Part shown: positions 38,214 through 48,364 of the stretch, in pieces | Layout of the letters: every line of letters starts with the position of its first letter | Position numbering within the stretch: the first letter of the stretch is position 1 | NCBI RefSeq assembly: GCF_031432975.1 | Contig: NZ_CP133838.1 | Location: 4,030,001-4,094,000, forward strand | Direction: 5' to 3' | DNA: 64,000 nucleotides | Origin: Buttiauxella selenatireducens | GTDB lineage: Bacteria > Pseudomonadota > Gammaproteobacteria > Enterobacterales > Enterobacteriaceae | The notes under the pieces: generated by a model | Database searches by the model: none | What the model saw: only the letters and a program-made list of their open reading frames with translations | Told to the model about the DNA's origin: nothing | Translations under genes and position numbers: made by a program

Positions 38214-39413
38214 ATGAACAAAAACAGAGGGTTTACGCCTCTGGCGGCCGTTCTGATGCTTTCAGGCAGCTTAGTGCTTACAGGATGTAATGACAAAGAA
38301 GCACAAAAGAGTGCGCCGCATACCCCAGAAGTGGGTGTCGTCACTCTGAAAAGTGCTCCTTTGCAGATAACTACTGAGCTTCCAGGCCGTACCAGTGCTT
38401 ATCGTATTGCAGAAGTTCGCCCACAGGTCAGTGGCATCATTCTGAAACGCAACTTTGAAGAAGGGAGTGAAATTAAAGCTGGCGTTTCGCTGTACCAAAT
38501 CGATCCTGCGACTTATCAGGCCGCATATGACAGCGCCAAAGGTGACCTCGCGAAAGCTCAAGCAAGTGCAAATATTGCGCAGCTGACGTTGAAGCGTTAT
38601 CAGAAACTGTTGGGCACTAAGTACATCAGTCAACAAGACTACGACACCGCGCTTGCCGATTCTCAACAGGCAAATGCTTCTGTCGTTGCCGCTAAAGCCG
38701 CTGTTGAAACAGCTCGTATTAATCTGGCTTATACCAAAGTGACCTCTCCGATCAGTGGTCGTATTGGTAAATCTGATGTTACTGAAGGCGCGCTGGTCAC
38801 TAGCGGTCAGGCTACTGCAATGGCTACCGTACAACAGCTCGACCCGATTTATGTGGATGTGACCCAATCAAGCAACGATTTCTTGCGCCTTAAGCAAGAG
38901 TTAGCTGACGGCAAACTGAAGCAAGAAAACGGCAAAGCCAAAGTGAAGTTAGTCACTAACGACGGTGTTGCGTTCCCACAAGAAGGTTCTTTAGAGTTTT
39001 CTGACGTCACCGTTGACCAGAGCACCGGCTCGATCACATTGCGTGCCATCTTCCCTAACCCAGATAAAACGCTGCTTCCGGGCATGTTTGTCCGCGCACA
39101 GCTGGAAGAAGGGACCAATCCAAACGCACTGCTCGTTCCACAACAAGGCGTCACTCGTACACCACGTGGTGATGCTTCTGCGATGGTGATTGGCAAAGAT
39201 GACAAAGTTGAAGTCCGCAATATTACAGCAACACAGGCTATCGGCGATAAATGGCTGGTAACTAATGGGTTGCAGGATGGCGATCGCGTTATTGTGACCG
39301 GTTTACAAAAAGTTAAACCCGGTGTTCAGGTAAAAGCGCAGGAAATAGCGGCAGAAGATAAAGGCCAGGATCAAGTAGCCGCTGGCGCTCAGACTGAACA
39401 AACGAAGTCTTAA
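38214..39413 (+). CDS. acrA: Multidrug efflux periplasmic adaptor AcrA
   Basis: AcrA links the AcrB pump to the TolC channel. The 399 aa lipoprotein precursor has a signal peptide with lipobox LTGC (lipidated Cys25), then the HlyD-type membrane-proximal, lipoyl, alpha-hairpin (about residues 95-170) and beta-barrel domains, and an acidic/glutamine-rich tail. The ATG at 38214 gives the E. coli N-terminus; an in-frame start nine codons earlier is unlikely. It forms an operon with acrB, 22 bases downstream. Confidence 0.98.
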   Translation: MNKNRGFTPLAAVLMLSGSLVLTGCNDKEAQKSAPHTPEVGVVTLKSAPLQITTELPGRTSAYRIAEVRPQVSGIILKRNFEEGSEIKAGVSLYQIDPATYQAAYDSAKGDLAKAQASANIAQLTLKRYQKLLGTKYISQQDYDTALADSQQANASVVAAKAAVETARINLAYTKVTSPISGRIGKSDVTEGALVTSGQATAMATVQQLDPIYVDVTQSSNDFLRLKQELADGKLKQENGKAKVKLVTNDGVAFPQEGSLEFSDVTVDQSTGSITLRAIFPNPDKTLLPGMFVRAQLEEGTNPNALLVPQQGVTRTPRGDASAMVIGKDDKVEVRNITATQAIGDKWLVTNGLQDGDRVIVTGLQKVKPGVQVKAQEIAAEDKGQDQVAAGAQTEQTKS

Positions 39414-39435
39414 CTTAAACAGGAGACGTTAAGAC

Positions 39436-42400
39436 ATGGCTAAGTTTTTTATCGATCGCCCGATTTTTGCCTGGGTAATCGCCATCATTATTATGTTGGC
39501 GGGCGGGCTTGCGATCATGAAATTGCCAATCGCGCAATATCCAACCATTGCGCCACCAGCGATTTCGATCTCAGCAAACTATCCAGGTGCGGATGCAAAA
39601 ACGGTACAGGATACCGTTACACAGGTTATCGAACAGAACATGAACGGTATCGACAACCTGCTGTACATGTCCTCTTCCAGTGATTCCTCTGGCTCTGTAA
39701 CTATTACCATTACTTTTGACTCTGGTACTGACGCGGATATCGCACAGGTTCAGGTTCAGAACAAATTGCAACTTGCGATGCCGCTGCTTCCTCAAGAAGT
39801 ACAGCAGCAAGGTGTTAGCGTTGAGAAGTCCTCCAGTAGCTTCCTGATGGTTCTCGGTATGATCAACACCGATGGCTCCATGACACAGGAAGATATTTCG
39901 GACTACGTTGGCGCGACCATTAAAGACCCTATCAGCCGTACTCGTGGTGTCGGTGATGTTCAGCTGTTTGGTGCTCAGTACGCGATGCGTATCTGGATGG
40001 ATCCGAACAAACTGAATAACTACCAGCTCACCCCGGTCGATATTATTAATGCTATTAAAGCGCAGAACGCCCAGGTAGCAGCAGGTCAGTTAGGTGGTAC
40101 TCCACCGGTTAAAGGTCAGCAACTTAACGCCTCTATCATTGCTCAGACCCGTTTGAAATCTGCCGATGAGTTCAGCAAAATTTTGCTGAAAGTGAATCAA
40201 GATGGCTCACGTGTTCTGCTTAAAGATGTGGCCAAAGTTGAGTTGGGCGGCGAGAACTATAACGTTGTCGCACGTTACAACGGCCAACCCGCATCTGGTT
40301 TAGGTATTAAACTGGCAACCGGTGCTAACGCCCTGGATACTGCTAACGCGGTACGTGCCACAGTTGAAAAACTGCAACCGTACTTCCCGGCGGGTCTGAA
40401 AGTGGTTTATCCGTATGACACCACGCCATTCGTTAAAATCTCTATCAAAGAGGTAGTAAAAACCCTCGTTGAAGCAATCGTGCTGGTGTTCCTGGTAATG
40501 TATCTGTTCTTGCAGAACTTCCGCGCCACATTGATTCCAACGATTGCAGTGCCGGTGGTATTGCTGGGGACGTTCGCTATCCTTGCCGTCTTTGGCTATT
40601 CGATAAACACCCTAACGATGTTCGGGATGGTGCTTGCGATAGGCCTGTTGGTTGATGACGCCATCGTGGTAGTAGAAAACGTTGAGCGTGTGATGGTGGA
40701 AGAAGGATTGCCACCGAAAGAAGCCACACGCAAATCAATGGAGCAGATTCAGGGCGCTCTGGTCGGGATCGCGATGGTACTGTCAGCGGTATTTATACCG
40801 ATGGCATTCTTCGGCGGTTCTACAGGGGCAATCTATCGTCAGTTCTCTATTACCATCGTATCGGCAATGGTGCTTTCTGTTCTGGTAGCAATGATTCTGA
40901 CACCAGCACTCTGCGCCACCTTGCTCAAACCGATTGCTAAAGGCGAACACCACGAGAAGAAAGGCTTCTTCGGCTGGTTTAACAACATGTTCGATAAGAG
41001 CACGCATCATTATACCGACAGCGTCGGTAACATTTTGCGTAGCACCGGTCGTTACCTGGTGTTGTATCTGTTGATTGTGGTGGGTATGGCTCTCCTGTTT
41101 ATTCGTCTGCCAAGCTCCTTCTTGCCAGATGAAGACCAGGGTGTATTCCTGACCATGGCTCAGTTGCCTGCGGGTGCGACACAAGAGCGTACACAAGCCG
41201 TTCTTGATGACGTGAGCAAGTACTACCTGGAAAAAGAGAAAGACAACGTTAACTCCGTATTTACGGTTAACGGCTTTGGCTTCTCTGGTCAGGGACAGAA
41301 CACCGGTCTGGCATTCGTTTCCTTGAAAGATTGGGATGAACGTCCAGGTGAAGAGAACAAGGTTCCGGCGATTGCTGCTCGCGCCAGTGCCCAGTTCTCA
41401 AAAATCCAGGATGCCATCGTATTCGCATTTAACCTGCCAGCTATCGTGGAACTGGGTACAGCAACGGGCTTCGACTTCCAGTTGATTGACCAGGCTAACC
41501 TTGGGCACGAAAAACTGACTCAGGCGCGTAACCAATTGTTTGGTGAAGTCGCTAAACACCCTGACCTGTTAGTGGGTGTGCGTCCAAACGGTCTGGAAGA
41601 TACGCCGCAGTTTAAAGTCGATATCGACCAGGAAAAAGCGCAAGCATTGGGCGTGTCTATCAGCGATATCAACACCACATTGGGTGCTGCATGGGGTGGT
41701 AGCTACGTGAACGACTTCATCGACCGTGGTCGTGTGAAGAAAGTTTACCTGATGGCTGATGCACCATTCCGTATGCTGCCAAGCGATATCAACAACTGGT
41801 ATGTGCGTGGTTCTACCGGTCAGATGGTGCCATTCTCTGCGTTCTCTACTGCGCATTGGGAATACGGTTCACCACGTCTGGAACGTTACAACGGCTTACC
41901 TTCCATGGAAATCCTTGGTCAGGCTGCACCGGGTAAGAGTACCGGTGAAGCGATGAACTTGATGGAAGAATTGGCCAGCAAACTGCCAACCGGTATCGGT
42001 TATGACTGGACGGGTATGTCATATCAGGAACGTCTGTCTGGTAACCAGGCTCCTGCCCTGTATGCCATTTCCTTGATAGTTGTATTCCTGTGTCTGGCAG
42101 CATTGTACGAGAGCTGGTCCATTCCGTTCTCGGTCATGCTGGTTGTTCCATTGGGTGTTGTCGGTGCGTTACTTGCCGCAACCTTACGTGGGCTGACCAA
42201 CGACGTGTACTTCCAGGTAGGCCTGCTGACAACCATTGGCTTGTCGGCGAAGAACGCGATACTTATCGTGGAATTCGCCAAAGACTTAATGGAGAAAGAA
42301 GGCAAAGGCTTGATTGAAGCTACGCTCGAAGCCGTTCGTATGCGTCTGCGTCCGATTCTGATGACATCACTGGCGTTTATCCTCGGGGTAATGCCGCTGG

Positions 42401-42585
42401 TCATCAGCTCCGGTGCTGGCTCCGGTGCGCAGAACGCCGTAGGTACGGGCGTAATGGGCGGGATGGTAACTGCAACTGTCCTGGCTATCTTCTTCGTACC
42501 GGTGTTCTTCGTGGTCGTGCGCCGTCGCTTCAGTCGTAAGAGTGAAGACCTTGAGCACACTCACCCGATTGAGCATCACAAGTAA
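39436..42585 (+). CDS. acrB: Multidrug efflux RND transporter AcrB
   Basis: AcrB is the proton-driven trimeric pump of the AcrAB-TolC system in the inner membrane. The 1049 aa protein equals the E. coli length. It has twelve membrane helices and two large periplasmic loops. The proton-relay aspartates Asp407 and Asp408 are visible in [14 protein letters not shown], and the second repeat has [17 protein letters not shown] with the relay Lys near residue 940. AGGAGACG precedes the start, and a strong terminator follows. Confidence 0.99.
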   Translation: MAKFFIDRPIFAWVIAIIIMLAGGLAIMKLPIAQYPTIAPPAISISANYPGADAKTVQDTVTQVIEQNMNGIDNLLYMSSSSDSSGSVTITITFDSGTDADIAQVQVQNKLQLAMPLLPQEVQQQGVSVEKSSSSFLMVLGMINTDGSMTQEDISDYVGATIKDPISRTRGVGDVQLFGAQYAMRIWMDPNKLNNYQLTPVDIINAIKAQNAQVAAGQLGGTPPVKGQQLNASIIAQTRLKSADEFSKILLKVNQDGSRVLLKDVAKVELGGENYNVVARYNGQPASGLGIKLATGANALDTANAVRATVEKLQPYFPAGLKVVYPYDTTPFVKISIKEVVKTLVEAIVLVFLVMYLFLQNFRATLIPTIAVPVVLLGTFAILAVFGYSINTLTMFGMVLAIGLLVDDAIVVVENVERVMVEEGLPPKEATRKSMEQIQGALVGIAMVLSAVFIPMAFFGGSTGAIYRQFSITIVSAMVLSVLVAMILTPALCATLLKPIAKGEHHEKKGFFGWFNNMFDKSTHHYTDSVGNILRSTGRYLVLYLLIVVGMALLFIRLPSSFLPDEDQGVFLTMAQLPAGATQERTQAVLDDVSKYYLEKEKDNVNSVFTVNGFGFSGQGQNTGLAFVSLKDWDERPGEENKVPAIAARASAQFSKIQDAIVFAFNLPAIVELGTATGFDFQLIDQANLGHEKLTQARNQLFGEVAKHPDLLVGVRPNGLEDTPQFKVDIDQEKAQALGVSISDINTTLGAAWGGSYVNDFIDRGRVKKVYLMADAPFRMLPSDINNWYVRGSTGQMVPFSAFSTAHWEYGSPRLERYNGLPSMEILGQAAPGKSTGEAMNLMEELASKLPTGIGYDWTGMSYQERLSGNQAPALYAISLIVVFLCLAALYESWSIPFSVMLVVPLGVVGALLAATLRGLTNDVYFQVGLLTTIGLSAKNAILIVEFAKDLMEKEGKGLIEATLEAVRMRLRPILMTSLAFILGVMPLVISSGAGSGAQNAVGTGVMGGMVTATVLAIFFVPVFFVVVRRRFSRKSEDLEHTHPIEHHK

Positions 42586-42602
42586 GTTCTGAACTGTAAA
42601 TA

Positions 42603-42629
42603 AAAGGCCGCGCAAGCGGCCTTTTTTAT
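42603..42629 (+). terminator. acrAB terminator
   Basis: AAAAGGCCGC and GCGGCCTTTTTT form a GC-rich stem with a short loop and a T run, 18 bases after the acrB stop. Confidence 0.9.
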
Positions 42630-43136
42630 ATCTGCTCACCTAATTTGTCGTATTATTAAATAGTGAAAGCGGCTTACTTTCTCTGCTAAAAGTTTCAAAA
42701 TGTTGCGATTCAGATGATATCTCTCTCGAATATCATGACAAAATATTTCTTAAACTAACTGGTGAGTTTGCAAGTAGAGATTCATGCTTTTTTATTAGGA
42801 ATATTCTTATCCTGTTATTTATTTATGATCATCCACAAAGCATTGCAGCAGCATCAGGACAACCCATTGAAAATAAAGTTATTTTTTAATGGCCTATAAA
42901 ATGTGTTTTAAAAGACAATGCTTATAAAAAGTGTGAAAGTCTTTATAAACATTACGTTAGCGTAAATCGGTTTGATACAAATGTAATTTTTCGTAATAGT
43001 GAAAGGAAATCTACCGCGGATTGATTTATAGTGAAAGTATATGGAATAATCGTTGTTATTGATCCCCACCTCATCCAGGTGTGTCCACCCCAACGCGTAG
43101 TGTTTATCAAATTTCTTCGATAAAAGGGGCTGCATT
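42630..43136. other. AT-rich gap between acrB and tomB
   Basis: About 500 bases without an ORF that I can support on either strand. The sequence is clearly more AT-rich than its surroundings, with long T and A tracts, which suits H-NS/Hha-type silencing upstream of the tomB-hha operon. The tomB promoter should lie near its right end. I recognise no sRNA or repeat. Confidence 0.5.
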
Positions 43137-43511
43137 ATGGACGAATACTCACCAAAACGGCATGATATTGCGCAGCTTAAATTTCTCTGCGAAAACCTGT
43201 ATCATGACTGCCTTACCAACCTTGGCGAGAGTAATCATGGTTGGGTTAATGATCCTACTTCGGCCATTAACTTGCAGTTGAATGAATTGATTGAGCACAT
43301 AGCTGCCTTCGCGCTTAATTACAAAATTAAGTACGATGATGAGAGTAAATTGATTGAACAAATTGACGAATATTTGGACGATACATTTATGCTATTCAGC
43401 AACTACGGCATCAACGCACAAGACTTGCAGAAATGGCGTAAGTCCGGGAATCGATTATTCCGATGTTTCGTCACAGAGAGCCGCGCTAACCCTGTAAGTC
43501 TCTCCTTTTAA
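43137..43511 (+). CDS. tomB: Hha antidote TomB
   Basis: TomB (YbaJ) is the antitoxin-like partner that counters Hha and affects biofilm formation and conjugation. The 124 aa protein is acidic and begins MDEYSPKRHDIAQLKFLCEN, with an LNELIEHIAAFALNYKIKY helix and a C-terminal NRLFRCFVTESRANPVSLSF typical of the family. GGGG lies upstream of the ATG. It is followed 29 bases later by hha. Confidence 0.96.
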   Translation: MDEYSPKRHDIAQLKFLCENLYHDCLTNLGESNHGWVNDPTSAINLQLNELIEHIAAFALNYKIKYDDESKLIEQIDEYLDDTFMLFSNYGINAQDLQKWRKSGNRLFRCFVTESRANPVSLSF

Positions 43512-43540
43512 AAATATTACAAGATGTATAAGGTGATTTC

Positions 43541-43759
43541 ATGACAACTAAACCATTAACTAAGACCGATTATTTGATGCGCCTGCGACGCTGCCAAACA
43601 ATTGATACCTTAGAACGTGTAATTGAAAAAAATAAATACGAATTATCAGATAATGAACTGGCTGTATTTTATTCAGCTGCTGACCATCGACTCGCTGAAC
43701 TCACTATGAATAAGCTTTACGATAAAATACCACCTTCTGTATGGAAATTTATCCGCTAA
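43541..43759 (+). CDS. hha: Haemolysin expression modulator Hha
   Basis: Hha is a 72 aa partner of H-NS that helps silence horizontally acquired and AT-rich genes. The sequence [21 protein letters not shown] and the C-terminal [17 protein letters not shown] match E. coli Hha closely. It forms an operon with tomB upstream. Confidence 0.98.
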   Translation: MTTKPLTKTDYLMRLRRCQTIDTLERVIEKNKYELSDNELAVFYSAADHRLAELTMNKLYDKIPPSVWKFIR

Positions 43760-44080
43760 TACTTCGTAAATGTTATTACGTTCAAGATTTAAACCGAATG
43801 CTGCTGTAGCCTTAGGGTACGGATGCTATAACCCAATTTAACTCATATTGCGGTTGACTCGCTTTATTCGCTGGATTGCGTTGTCGTGCGTGACACACGA
43901 TGGTCGTCGGTACATCAGTAAGCTCAGCGGTTGCATACGTCTGTCGCTGTTCATTCTCTGTGATTGTCGAACACACATTAACTGTGTGATTAAAATCACA
44001 AAAAGAAACAACGCTTTTATTAATCACAAGCGAATCGCTTACGGTAACGCCTGTTCTGTCTATTGATTAAAGGCATCGCT
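43760..44080. other. Gap between hha and maa
   Basis: About 320 bases. The only element I can name is a CRP-type palindrome at 43985-44000. A short minus-strand frame (43812-44027, 71 codons) is open, but it lacks a ribosome binding site and family features, so I do not call it. Confidence 0.5.
43985..44000. promoter_or_regulatory. Probable CRP site upstream of maa
   Basis: TGTGA-TTAAAA-TCACA is a perfect CRP half-site pair with the standard six-base spacer, centred 88 bases before the maa start. Cyclic-AMP control would suit a sugar-modifying enzyme. FNR binding is less likely, since the TTGAT half is missing. Confidence 0.72.
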
Positions 44081-44647
44081 ATGAGTGAAGAAAAACGGAA
44101 AATGATTGCAGGCGAGCTTTATCGCCCTGATTGCCAACAACTTCGTGATGACCGCATCAAAGCTCGCCACTTGATTCATCGCTTTAATCACACCGCGCCG
44201 GATGAACAGGCGGTTCGTGCAGAATTGCTGGGGCAACTTCTCGGTCAAAGTCTTAATGCATATATTGAACCGTCGTTCCGCTGTGATTATGGCTACAATA
44301 TTTTTCTCGGCAAAAACTTCTACGCCAATTTTGACTGCGTCATTCTCGATGTTTGTCCGGTTCACATTGGCGAAAACTGCATGCTGGCGCCTGGCGTTCA
44401 TATCTATACCGCAACCCATCCGCTGGATGCAGAAACACGCAACAGTGGCGTTGAGTTTGGCAAGCCCGTCACAATTGGCAATAACGTCTGGATTGGCGGA
44501 CGCGCGGTCATCAATCCCGGTGTCACCATCGGCGATAACGTAGTGATTGGCTCAGGCTCAGTGGTCACGAAAGATATTCCAGCCAATGCGGTGGTGGCAG
44601 GAAATCCAGCGCGTGTGATTAAAATGATTCCTGTCGTCAGCCCGTAA
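44081..44647 (+). CDS. maa: Maltose O-acetyltransferase
   Basis: Maa acetylates maltose and glucose from acetyl-CoA, probably to detoxify or expel excess sugar. The 188 aa protein has an N-terminal MAC domain ([14 protein letters not shown]) and a left-handed beta-helix of hexapeptide repeats ([20 protein letters not shown]) with the catalytic His in IYTATHPLD. The start MSEEKRKM has AAAGG seven bases upstream; an ATG six codons earlier does not. Confidence 0.95.
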   Translation: MSEEKRKMIAGELYRPDCQQLRDDRIKARHLIHRFNHTAPDEQAVRAELLGQLLGQSLNAYIEPSFRCDYGYNIFLGKNFYANFDCVILDVCPVHIGENCMLAPGVHIYTATHPLDAETRNSGVEFGKPVTIGNNVWIGGRAVINPGVTIGDNVVIGSGSVVTKDIPANAVVAGNPARVIKMIPVVSP

Positions 44648-44749
44648 CTGTTATGGTTTTTTTTGGCATAACTGTTACTTTTTTACCCTTACAGGGCTTC
44701 TTAGAATAGCTGTTCTCTGCCTGTCGTGTTTCCGTTCAGAAGGCCCATA

Positions 44750-45208
44750 ATGACCGAAATTCAGCGCCTGCTCACCGATACTATCGAGCAACTTAATACC
44801 GATGAAAAACGCGACAACCGTCCACGTTTTAGCATCAGCTTCATTCGCAAACATCCGGGCCTGTTTATCGGTATGTGGGTAGGTTGGTTTGCCACACTGT
44901 GGGTAATGCTGGAGTCGGACACCCTGGCAGGCTCGGTCTGGTTACTGGTGGTTCTGTTTGCATTACTGAATGGCTTCTTCTTTTTTGATGTGAACCCCCG
45001 CTATCGTTACGACGATATTGATGTGCTTGATTTACGCGTTTGCTACAACGGCGAGTGGTACAACACGCGCAACGTCCCATCGACGTTGATTGATAAAATC
45101 CTGCATTCCCCTGGTGTTGACGAACAACAAAAATCGCTACTGCATAAAATGGTTGCCACGAAAGGCGAACTCTCTTTTTACGATATCTTCTCACTCGGGC
45201 GTTCTTAG
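44750..45208 (+). CDS. ylaC: Inner membrane protein YlaC
   Basis: A 152 aa protein of unknown function with two hydrophobic segments (about residues 37-58 and 63-80), then a soluble part with [22 protein letters not shown] and [10 protein letters not shown]. It is closely similar to E. coli YlaC (156 aa). The start MTEIQRLL agrees with the E. coli protein, and GAAGG lies before it. It converges with rpmJ2. Confidence 0.92.
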   Translation: MTEIQRLLTDTIEQLNTDEKRDNRPRFSISFIRKHPGLFIGMWVGWFATLWVMLESDTLAGSVWLLVVLFALLNGFFFFDVNPRYRYDDIDVLDLRVCYNGEWYNTRNVPSTLIDKILHSPGVDEQQKSLLHKMVATKGELSFYDIFSLGRS

Positions 45209-45227
45209 CCTTCCCGAGTTGTAAAGA

Positions 45228-45245
45228 AAGGGGCTTAAGCCCCTT
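45228..45245. terminator. Bidirectional terminator between ylaC and rpmJ2
   Basis: AAGGGGCTTAAGCCCCTT is a perfect 18-bp palindrome between the convergent stops of ylaC and rpmJ2. It is GC-rich and short, with TGTCTT after it on the plus strand and CTTTAC on the minus. Confidence 0.65.
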
Positions 45246-45248
45246 GTC

Positions 45249-45389
45249 TTAACGTCGCTTCTTCCCGCCCTGCACCGCTTTAAACCGCGGATTACTTTTG
45301 CAAATCACATACAGCCGTCCTTTGCGTTTTACAATCTGGCAATCCGGATGACGCTGCTTTGCACTGCGCAATGAATTCAGAACCTGCAT
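45249..45389 (-). CDS. rpmJ2: Alternative ribosomal protein L36 (zinc-independent)
   Basis: A 46 aa protein, [20 protein letters not shown]...[15 protein letters not shown], clearly the YkgO/L36B paralogue. It has two cysteines (HPDC and VICK) but not the full four-ligand zinc set of normal L36. Such paralogues replace the zinc-binding version when zinc is scarce. In E. coli it follows rpmE2 (ykgM); no rpmE2 is present here. A candidate Zur site lies just upstream. Confidence 0.93.
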   Translation of the reverse strand: MQVLNSLRSAKQRHPDCQIVKRKGRLYVICKSNPRFKAVQGGKKRR

Positions 45390-45405
45390 AACCTTCGCTC
45401 TCATT

Positions 45406-45425
45406 TAAACGTTATAACATAACAA
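45406..45425. promoter_or_regulatory. Candidate Zur box upstream of rpmJ2
   Basis: On the minus strand TTGTTATGTTATAACGTTTA contains the palindromic centre GTTATAAC and the ATGTTATAAC block common to enterobacterial Zur sites. It lies 17-36 bases before the rpmJ2 start codon. Zur control is known for the ykgM-ykgO operon in E. coli; here it is inferred. Confidence 0.5.
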
Positions 45426-45508
45426 TAAAATAAAGAGTGAACGGAAAAATTGCAAGCCCGTTTGCCAACAAAACCCTCCCAGGCGTCAATATCCAGATTC
45501 TGCAAATG

Positions 45509-45538
45509 CTTAGAACCCCAACTCGCCATAACTTAGAA
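45509..45538. promoter_or_regulatory. Direct repeat CTTAGAA x2 upstream of the poly-Cys ORF
   Basis: CTTAGAA occurs at 45509-45515 and again at 45532-45538, spaced 23 bases start to start, roughly two helical turns. Such a pair could bind a dimeric activator of the operon starting at 45620; a sulfur regulator of the CysB/Cbl type would be the first guess. No motif match to a named regulator is claimed. Confidence 0.35.
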
Positions 45539-45619
45539 GATAACAATATTGGGCGGCGAGACAGGCTTGCGGCAATGTCATTTCCACGAACACATCTTCA
45601 TTCCAGAAAGGGACAAACC

Positions 45620-45763
45620 ATGATTCAGCGCTGTTGTTGTCGAGGCAAATGTTGTTGTGCCAAAAAATCAGAATTCGTCGGGAAATTATTTGTCTTAAGC
45701 GGAGTTCATCATGAACCAAACAACGACCCAGGCCTTGCCAATACTCGATCTCTTAGCCCTTAA
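45620..45763 (+). CDS. Poly-cysteine leader peptide (small ORF)
   Basis: A 47-codon ORF starting MIQRCCCRGKCCCAKKSEF. Codons 5-7 and 11-13 are all TGT, giving two Cys-Cys-Cys runs. AAGGGA lies six bases before the ATG, a better ribosome binding site than many genes here have. It overlaps the next gene: its stop (45761-45763) lies 50 bases inside the oxygenase gene in another frame, so a ribosome translating it passes over the oxygenase ribosome binding site (GGAG, 45701-45704). Poly-Cys small ORFs upstream of sulfur genes are known as cysteine-responsive attenuators in mycobacteria. A role here as a cysteine sensor is inference; a metal-binding peptide is an alternative. Confidence 0.65.
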   Translation: MIQRCCCRGKCCCAKKSEFVGKLFVLSGVHHEPNNDPGLANTRSLSP

Positions 45764-46748
45764 TGGCACAGCCACCGACAGGGCGGCATTTCTTAAACAA
45801 TTACGCCATGCCGCTCGTGACATCGGTTTTTTCTACCTGATTAATCATGGTGTCAGCCCTGAACTGCAACAGGCCGTTCAGAATGAAGCGCGACTCTTTT
45901 TCTCTTTGCCCGAAGAGGAAAAACAAAAAGTGGCGATGATCAACTCCCCTCATTTTCGTGGTTACAACCGCGCCGCCAGCGAATTAACACGCGGCAAACC
46001 AGACTGGCGTGAACAGTTTGATATCGGCGCTGAACGCCCGGCACTTCCGGTCAATGACGCGCAGCACGGTTGGCTGCGATTACAAGGCCCAAATCTGTGG
46101 CCAGAATCGTTACCGACTCTGAAACCTACCCTGTTGCAATTTCAGCGCGAAATGACCGCTGTCGCACTCAAACTACTGCGTACTTTTGCGCAGGCGTTAG
46201 AACTTCCAGCGAACAGCTTCGATAACCTGTACGGCAATAAACCCAACGAACACATCAAGTTGATTCGCTATCCAGGCCTGCAGGCTACGGAGGGTAATCA
46301 GGGTGTCGGCGCCCATAAAGATTCAGGATTCCTGAGTTTCCTGTTGCAAGACCAACAGCAGGGTTTGCAGGTCGAAGTCTCGCCGGATAACTGGATAGAT
46401 GCCGCCCCTCTGCCTGGTAGTTTTGTGGTGAATATCGGTGAATTGCTGGAGCTTGCCACCAATGGCTATTTACGGGCGACGGTACATCGGGTTATTTCCC
46501 CACCGCCGGGCCAGGAACGCCAGTCGATTGCATTTTTCCTCGGCGCTCAATTAGACGCTGTCGTCCCGGTTTATGCATTGCCGCCTGAACTCGCACAACA
46601 CGCTCATGGGCCTGAAAGCGATCCTCGCAACCCGTTACTGCGTGATGTTGGATGGAATTATCTAAAAGGTCGCCTACGTTCGCATCCCGACGTGGCGGAA
46701 CGTTATTACCCGGATGTCTTGCGTAACAGCACTGAACTCATCGCTTAA
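45711..46748 (+). CDS. Isopenicillin N synthase-family 2-oxoglutarate/Fe(II) oxygenase
   Basis: A 345 aa non-haem iron oxygenase. The N-terminal DIOX_N domain has DIGFFYLINHGV and the C-terminal jelly roll carries the iron ligands His and Asp in GAHKDSGFLSF and the distal His in RATVHRVISPP, then Arg-x-Ser in RQSIAFF for 2-oxoglutarate. The substrate is unknown. It starts after GGAG (six-base gap) and overlaps the poly-Cys ORF. It heads an apparent operon with a MetQ/N/I-like transporter, which suggests oxidation of an imported sulfur compound, perhaps a thioether or sulfonate. Confidence 0.87.
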   Translation: MNQTTTQALPILDLLALNGTATDRAAFLKQLRHAARDIGFFYLINHGVSPELQQAVQNEARLFFSLPEEEKQKVAMINSPHFRGYNRAASELTRGKPDWREQFDIGAERPALPVNDAQHGWLRLQGPNLWPESLPTLKPTLLQFQREMTAVALKLLRTFAQALELPANSFDNLYGNKPNEHIKLIRYPGLQATEGNQGVGAHKDSGFLSFLLQDQQQGLQVEVSPDNWIDAAPLPGSFVVNIGELLELATNGYLRATVHRVISPPPGQERQSIAFFLGAQLDAVVPVYALPPELAQHAHGPESDPRNPLLRDVGWNYLKGRLRSHPDVAERYYPDVLRNSTELIA

Positions 46749-46766
46749 ACATTAAAGGAAAACACC

Positions 46767-47576
46767 ATGAAAAATGCCTCTTTTAAACTGGCAGGGATCG
46801 CGCTGTCTTTGACTCTGGCTTTCAGCGCTCACGCAGCAGAAACCTTGCGCATCGCGGCTGATGCAGTACCCCATGCAGAAATCCTCGCGTTTGTGCAAAA
46901 GCTCGATCCGAATTTAAAGCTCAAAGTGGTTGAGTTGAGTAACGGCGTAAATGCCAACGAATTGCTGGCGAACGGCGATGTCGATGCTAACTATTTCCAG
47001 CACGTCCCCTATTTGCGCGATCAGGAAAAAGCGCTGGGTAAAAAATTCACCGTCGCGGCGACCGTGCATATCGAACCGCTTGGTATCTATTCACACAAAT
47101 ATAAAGACCTGAAGTCGGTTCCCGAAAACGCCACCATTGCCCTGCCGAACAACGTGACCAACTTGAGTCGCGCACTCTATCTTTTGCAGGACAAGGGGCT
47201 TATCACGCTGAAATCAGAATTTAAAGATGCCTCGGTGAATCAAGCCACGCCACGTGATATCGCCAGCAATCCTAAGAATCTGAAGATCGTTGAGATCGAA
47301 GCACCACAACTGCCGCGTTCGCTCGATGATGTTGATCTGGCCGTAATCAATGGCAACTACGCGCTGGAGGCTGGATTAACGCCGTCGAAGGATGCGCTGG
47401 GGCTGGAAAGTGCGACGCACAATCCGTACGCCAATATTCTGGTCACCAATCCAAACCTGGCTAATGATCCGCGAATCAAAGAGTTGGCGAAAGATCTGCA
47501 ATCTCCACAGGTTGCTGAATTTATTCGCCAGCAATTCAACGGCTCAGTGATCCCGGTCGCCACTCCGCAATCATGA
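46767..47576 (+). CDS. MetQ/NlpA-family substrate-binding protein
   Basis: A 269 aa periplasmic binding protein of the NlpA/MetQ family, recognisable by [42 protein letters not shown] and [19 protein letters not shown]. The signal peptide ends [10 protein letters not shown], a signal peptidase I site with no lipobox cysteine, so the protein should be soluble in the periplasm, unlike the lipoprotein MetQ. AAAGGAAA precedes the start. Its stop overlaps the ATPase gene by 4 bases. The ligand may be a methionine-like or other sulfur compound; the sequence does not settle it. Confidence 0.88.
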   Translation: MKNASFKLAGIALSLTLAFSAHAAETLRIAADAVPHAEILAFVQKLDPNLKLKVVELSNGVNANELLANGDVDANYFQHVPYLRDQEKALGKKFTVAATVHIEPLGIYSHKYKDLKSVPENATIALPNNVTNLSRALYLLQDKGLITLKSEFKDASVNQATPRDIASNPKNLKIVEIEAPQLPRSLDDVDLAVINGNYALEAGLTPSKDALGLESATHNPYANILVTNPNLANDPRIKELAKDLQSPQVAEFIRQQFNGSVIPVATPQS

Positions 47577-48364
47577 TTACCCTCGAGCGGCTGAGCAAAG
47601 TGTACGCCGGAGCAGGCCAACCGGCACTGGACGATATCTCGCTAACCGTACCGGATGGCGCAATCTACGGCATTCTCGGGCGCAGTGGCGCCGGGAAAAG
47701 TACCTTGATTCGCTGCTTAAACTTACTGGAACGGCCCACATCGGGCCGTATTCTGATGAATGGAGTGGATATCACCACGCTTGATAACCGTGAATTGCGC
47801 ACTCATCGCCAGCGCACCGGCATGGTGTTCCAGCACTTCAATCTGATTCATGCACGCACTGTGGCTGACAACATTGCCGTGCCGCTGGAAATCACCGGCC
47901 AGCGGCGTGAGGTTCGCCAGAAACGCATTGCAGAACTGCTCGAGTTAGTCGGCCTGAGCGATAAAGCGCAGGCTTTCCCCTCACAGCTTTCTGGTGGGCA
48001 AAAGCAACGCGTCGGCATCGCTCGGGCGCTTGCCGCGCACCCTGATGTCTTGCTTTGTGACGAAGCAACCAGCGCATTAGACAGCGAAACCACCGCTTCT
48101 GTGCTGGCACTATTAATGGATATCAACCGTAAGCTGGGGGTCACGATTGTGCTGATTACTCATCAACTGGAGGTCGTGAAAGCGATTTGCGATCACGCAG
48201 CGCTACTGGAAAACGGCAGGCTAATTGAAAGCGGTTCATTATCAGAATTGCTGGCTACCCCCTATTCCCGTCTTCGTCAGGCATTGCTGCCTGGCGACGC
48301 CGCCGAACAAGCATTTTTACGCCGGATTGGCGTATCCGGGAGAGTGTTATGCGAAGTCGCTTAG
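47573..48364 (+). CDS. MetN-like ABC transporter ATPase
   Basis: A 263 aa ATPase with Walker A GRSGAGKS (about residues 38-45), signature LSGGQKQRV, Walker [10 protein letters not shown] and a TH switch. MetN of E. coli is about 343 aa and ends in a C-terminal domain that binds methionine and inhibits transport; this protein stops before that domain. It should therefore lack methionine feedback. It overlaps the upstream binding-protein gene (ATGA) and the downstream permease (16 bases). Confidence 0.9.
   Translation: MITLERLSKVYAGAGQPALDDISLTVPDGAIYGILGRSGAGKSTLIRCLNLLERPTSGRILMNGVDITTLDNRELRTHRQRTGMVFQHFNLIHARTVADNIAVPLEITGQRREVRQKRIAELLELVGLSDKAQAFPSQLSGGQKQRVGIARALAAHPDVLLCDEATSALDSETTASVLALLMDINRKLGVTIVLITHQLEVVKAICDHAALLENGRLIESGSLSELLATPYSRLRQALLPGDAAEQAFLRRIGVSGRVLCEVA

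Noticed and set aside
43812-44027. A 71-codon minus-strand ORF between hha and maa
   Set aside because: No ribosome binding site, no recognisable domain, and it overlaps the CRP site upstream of maa.
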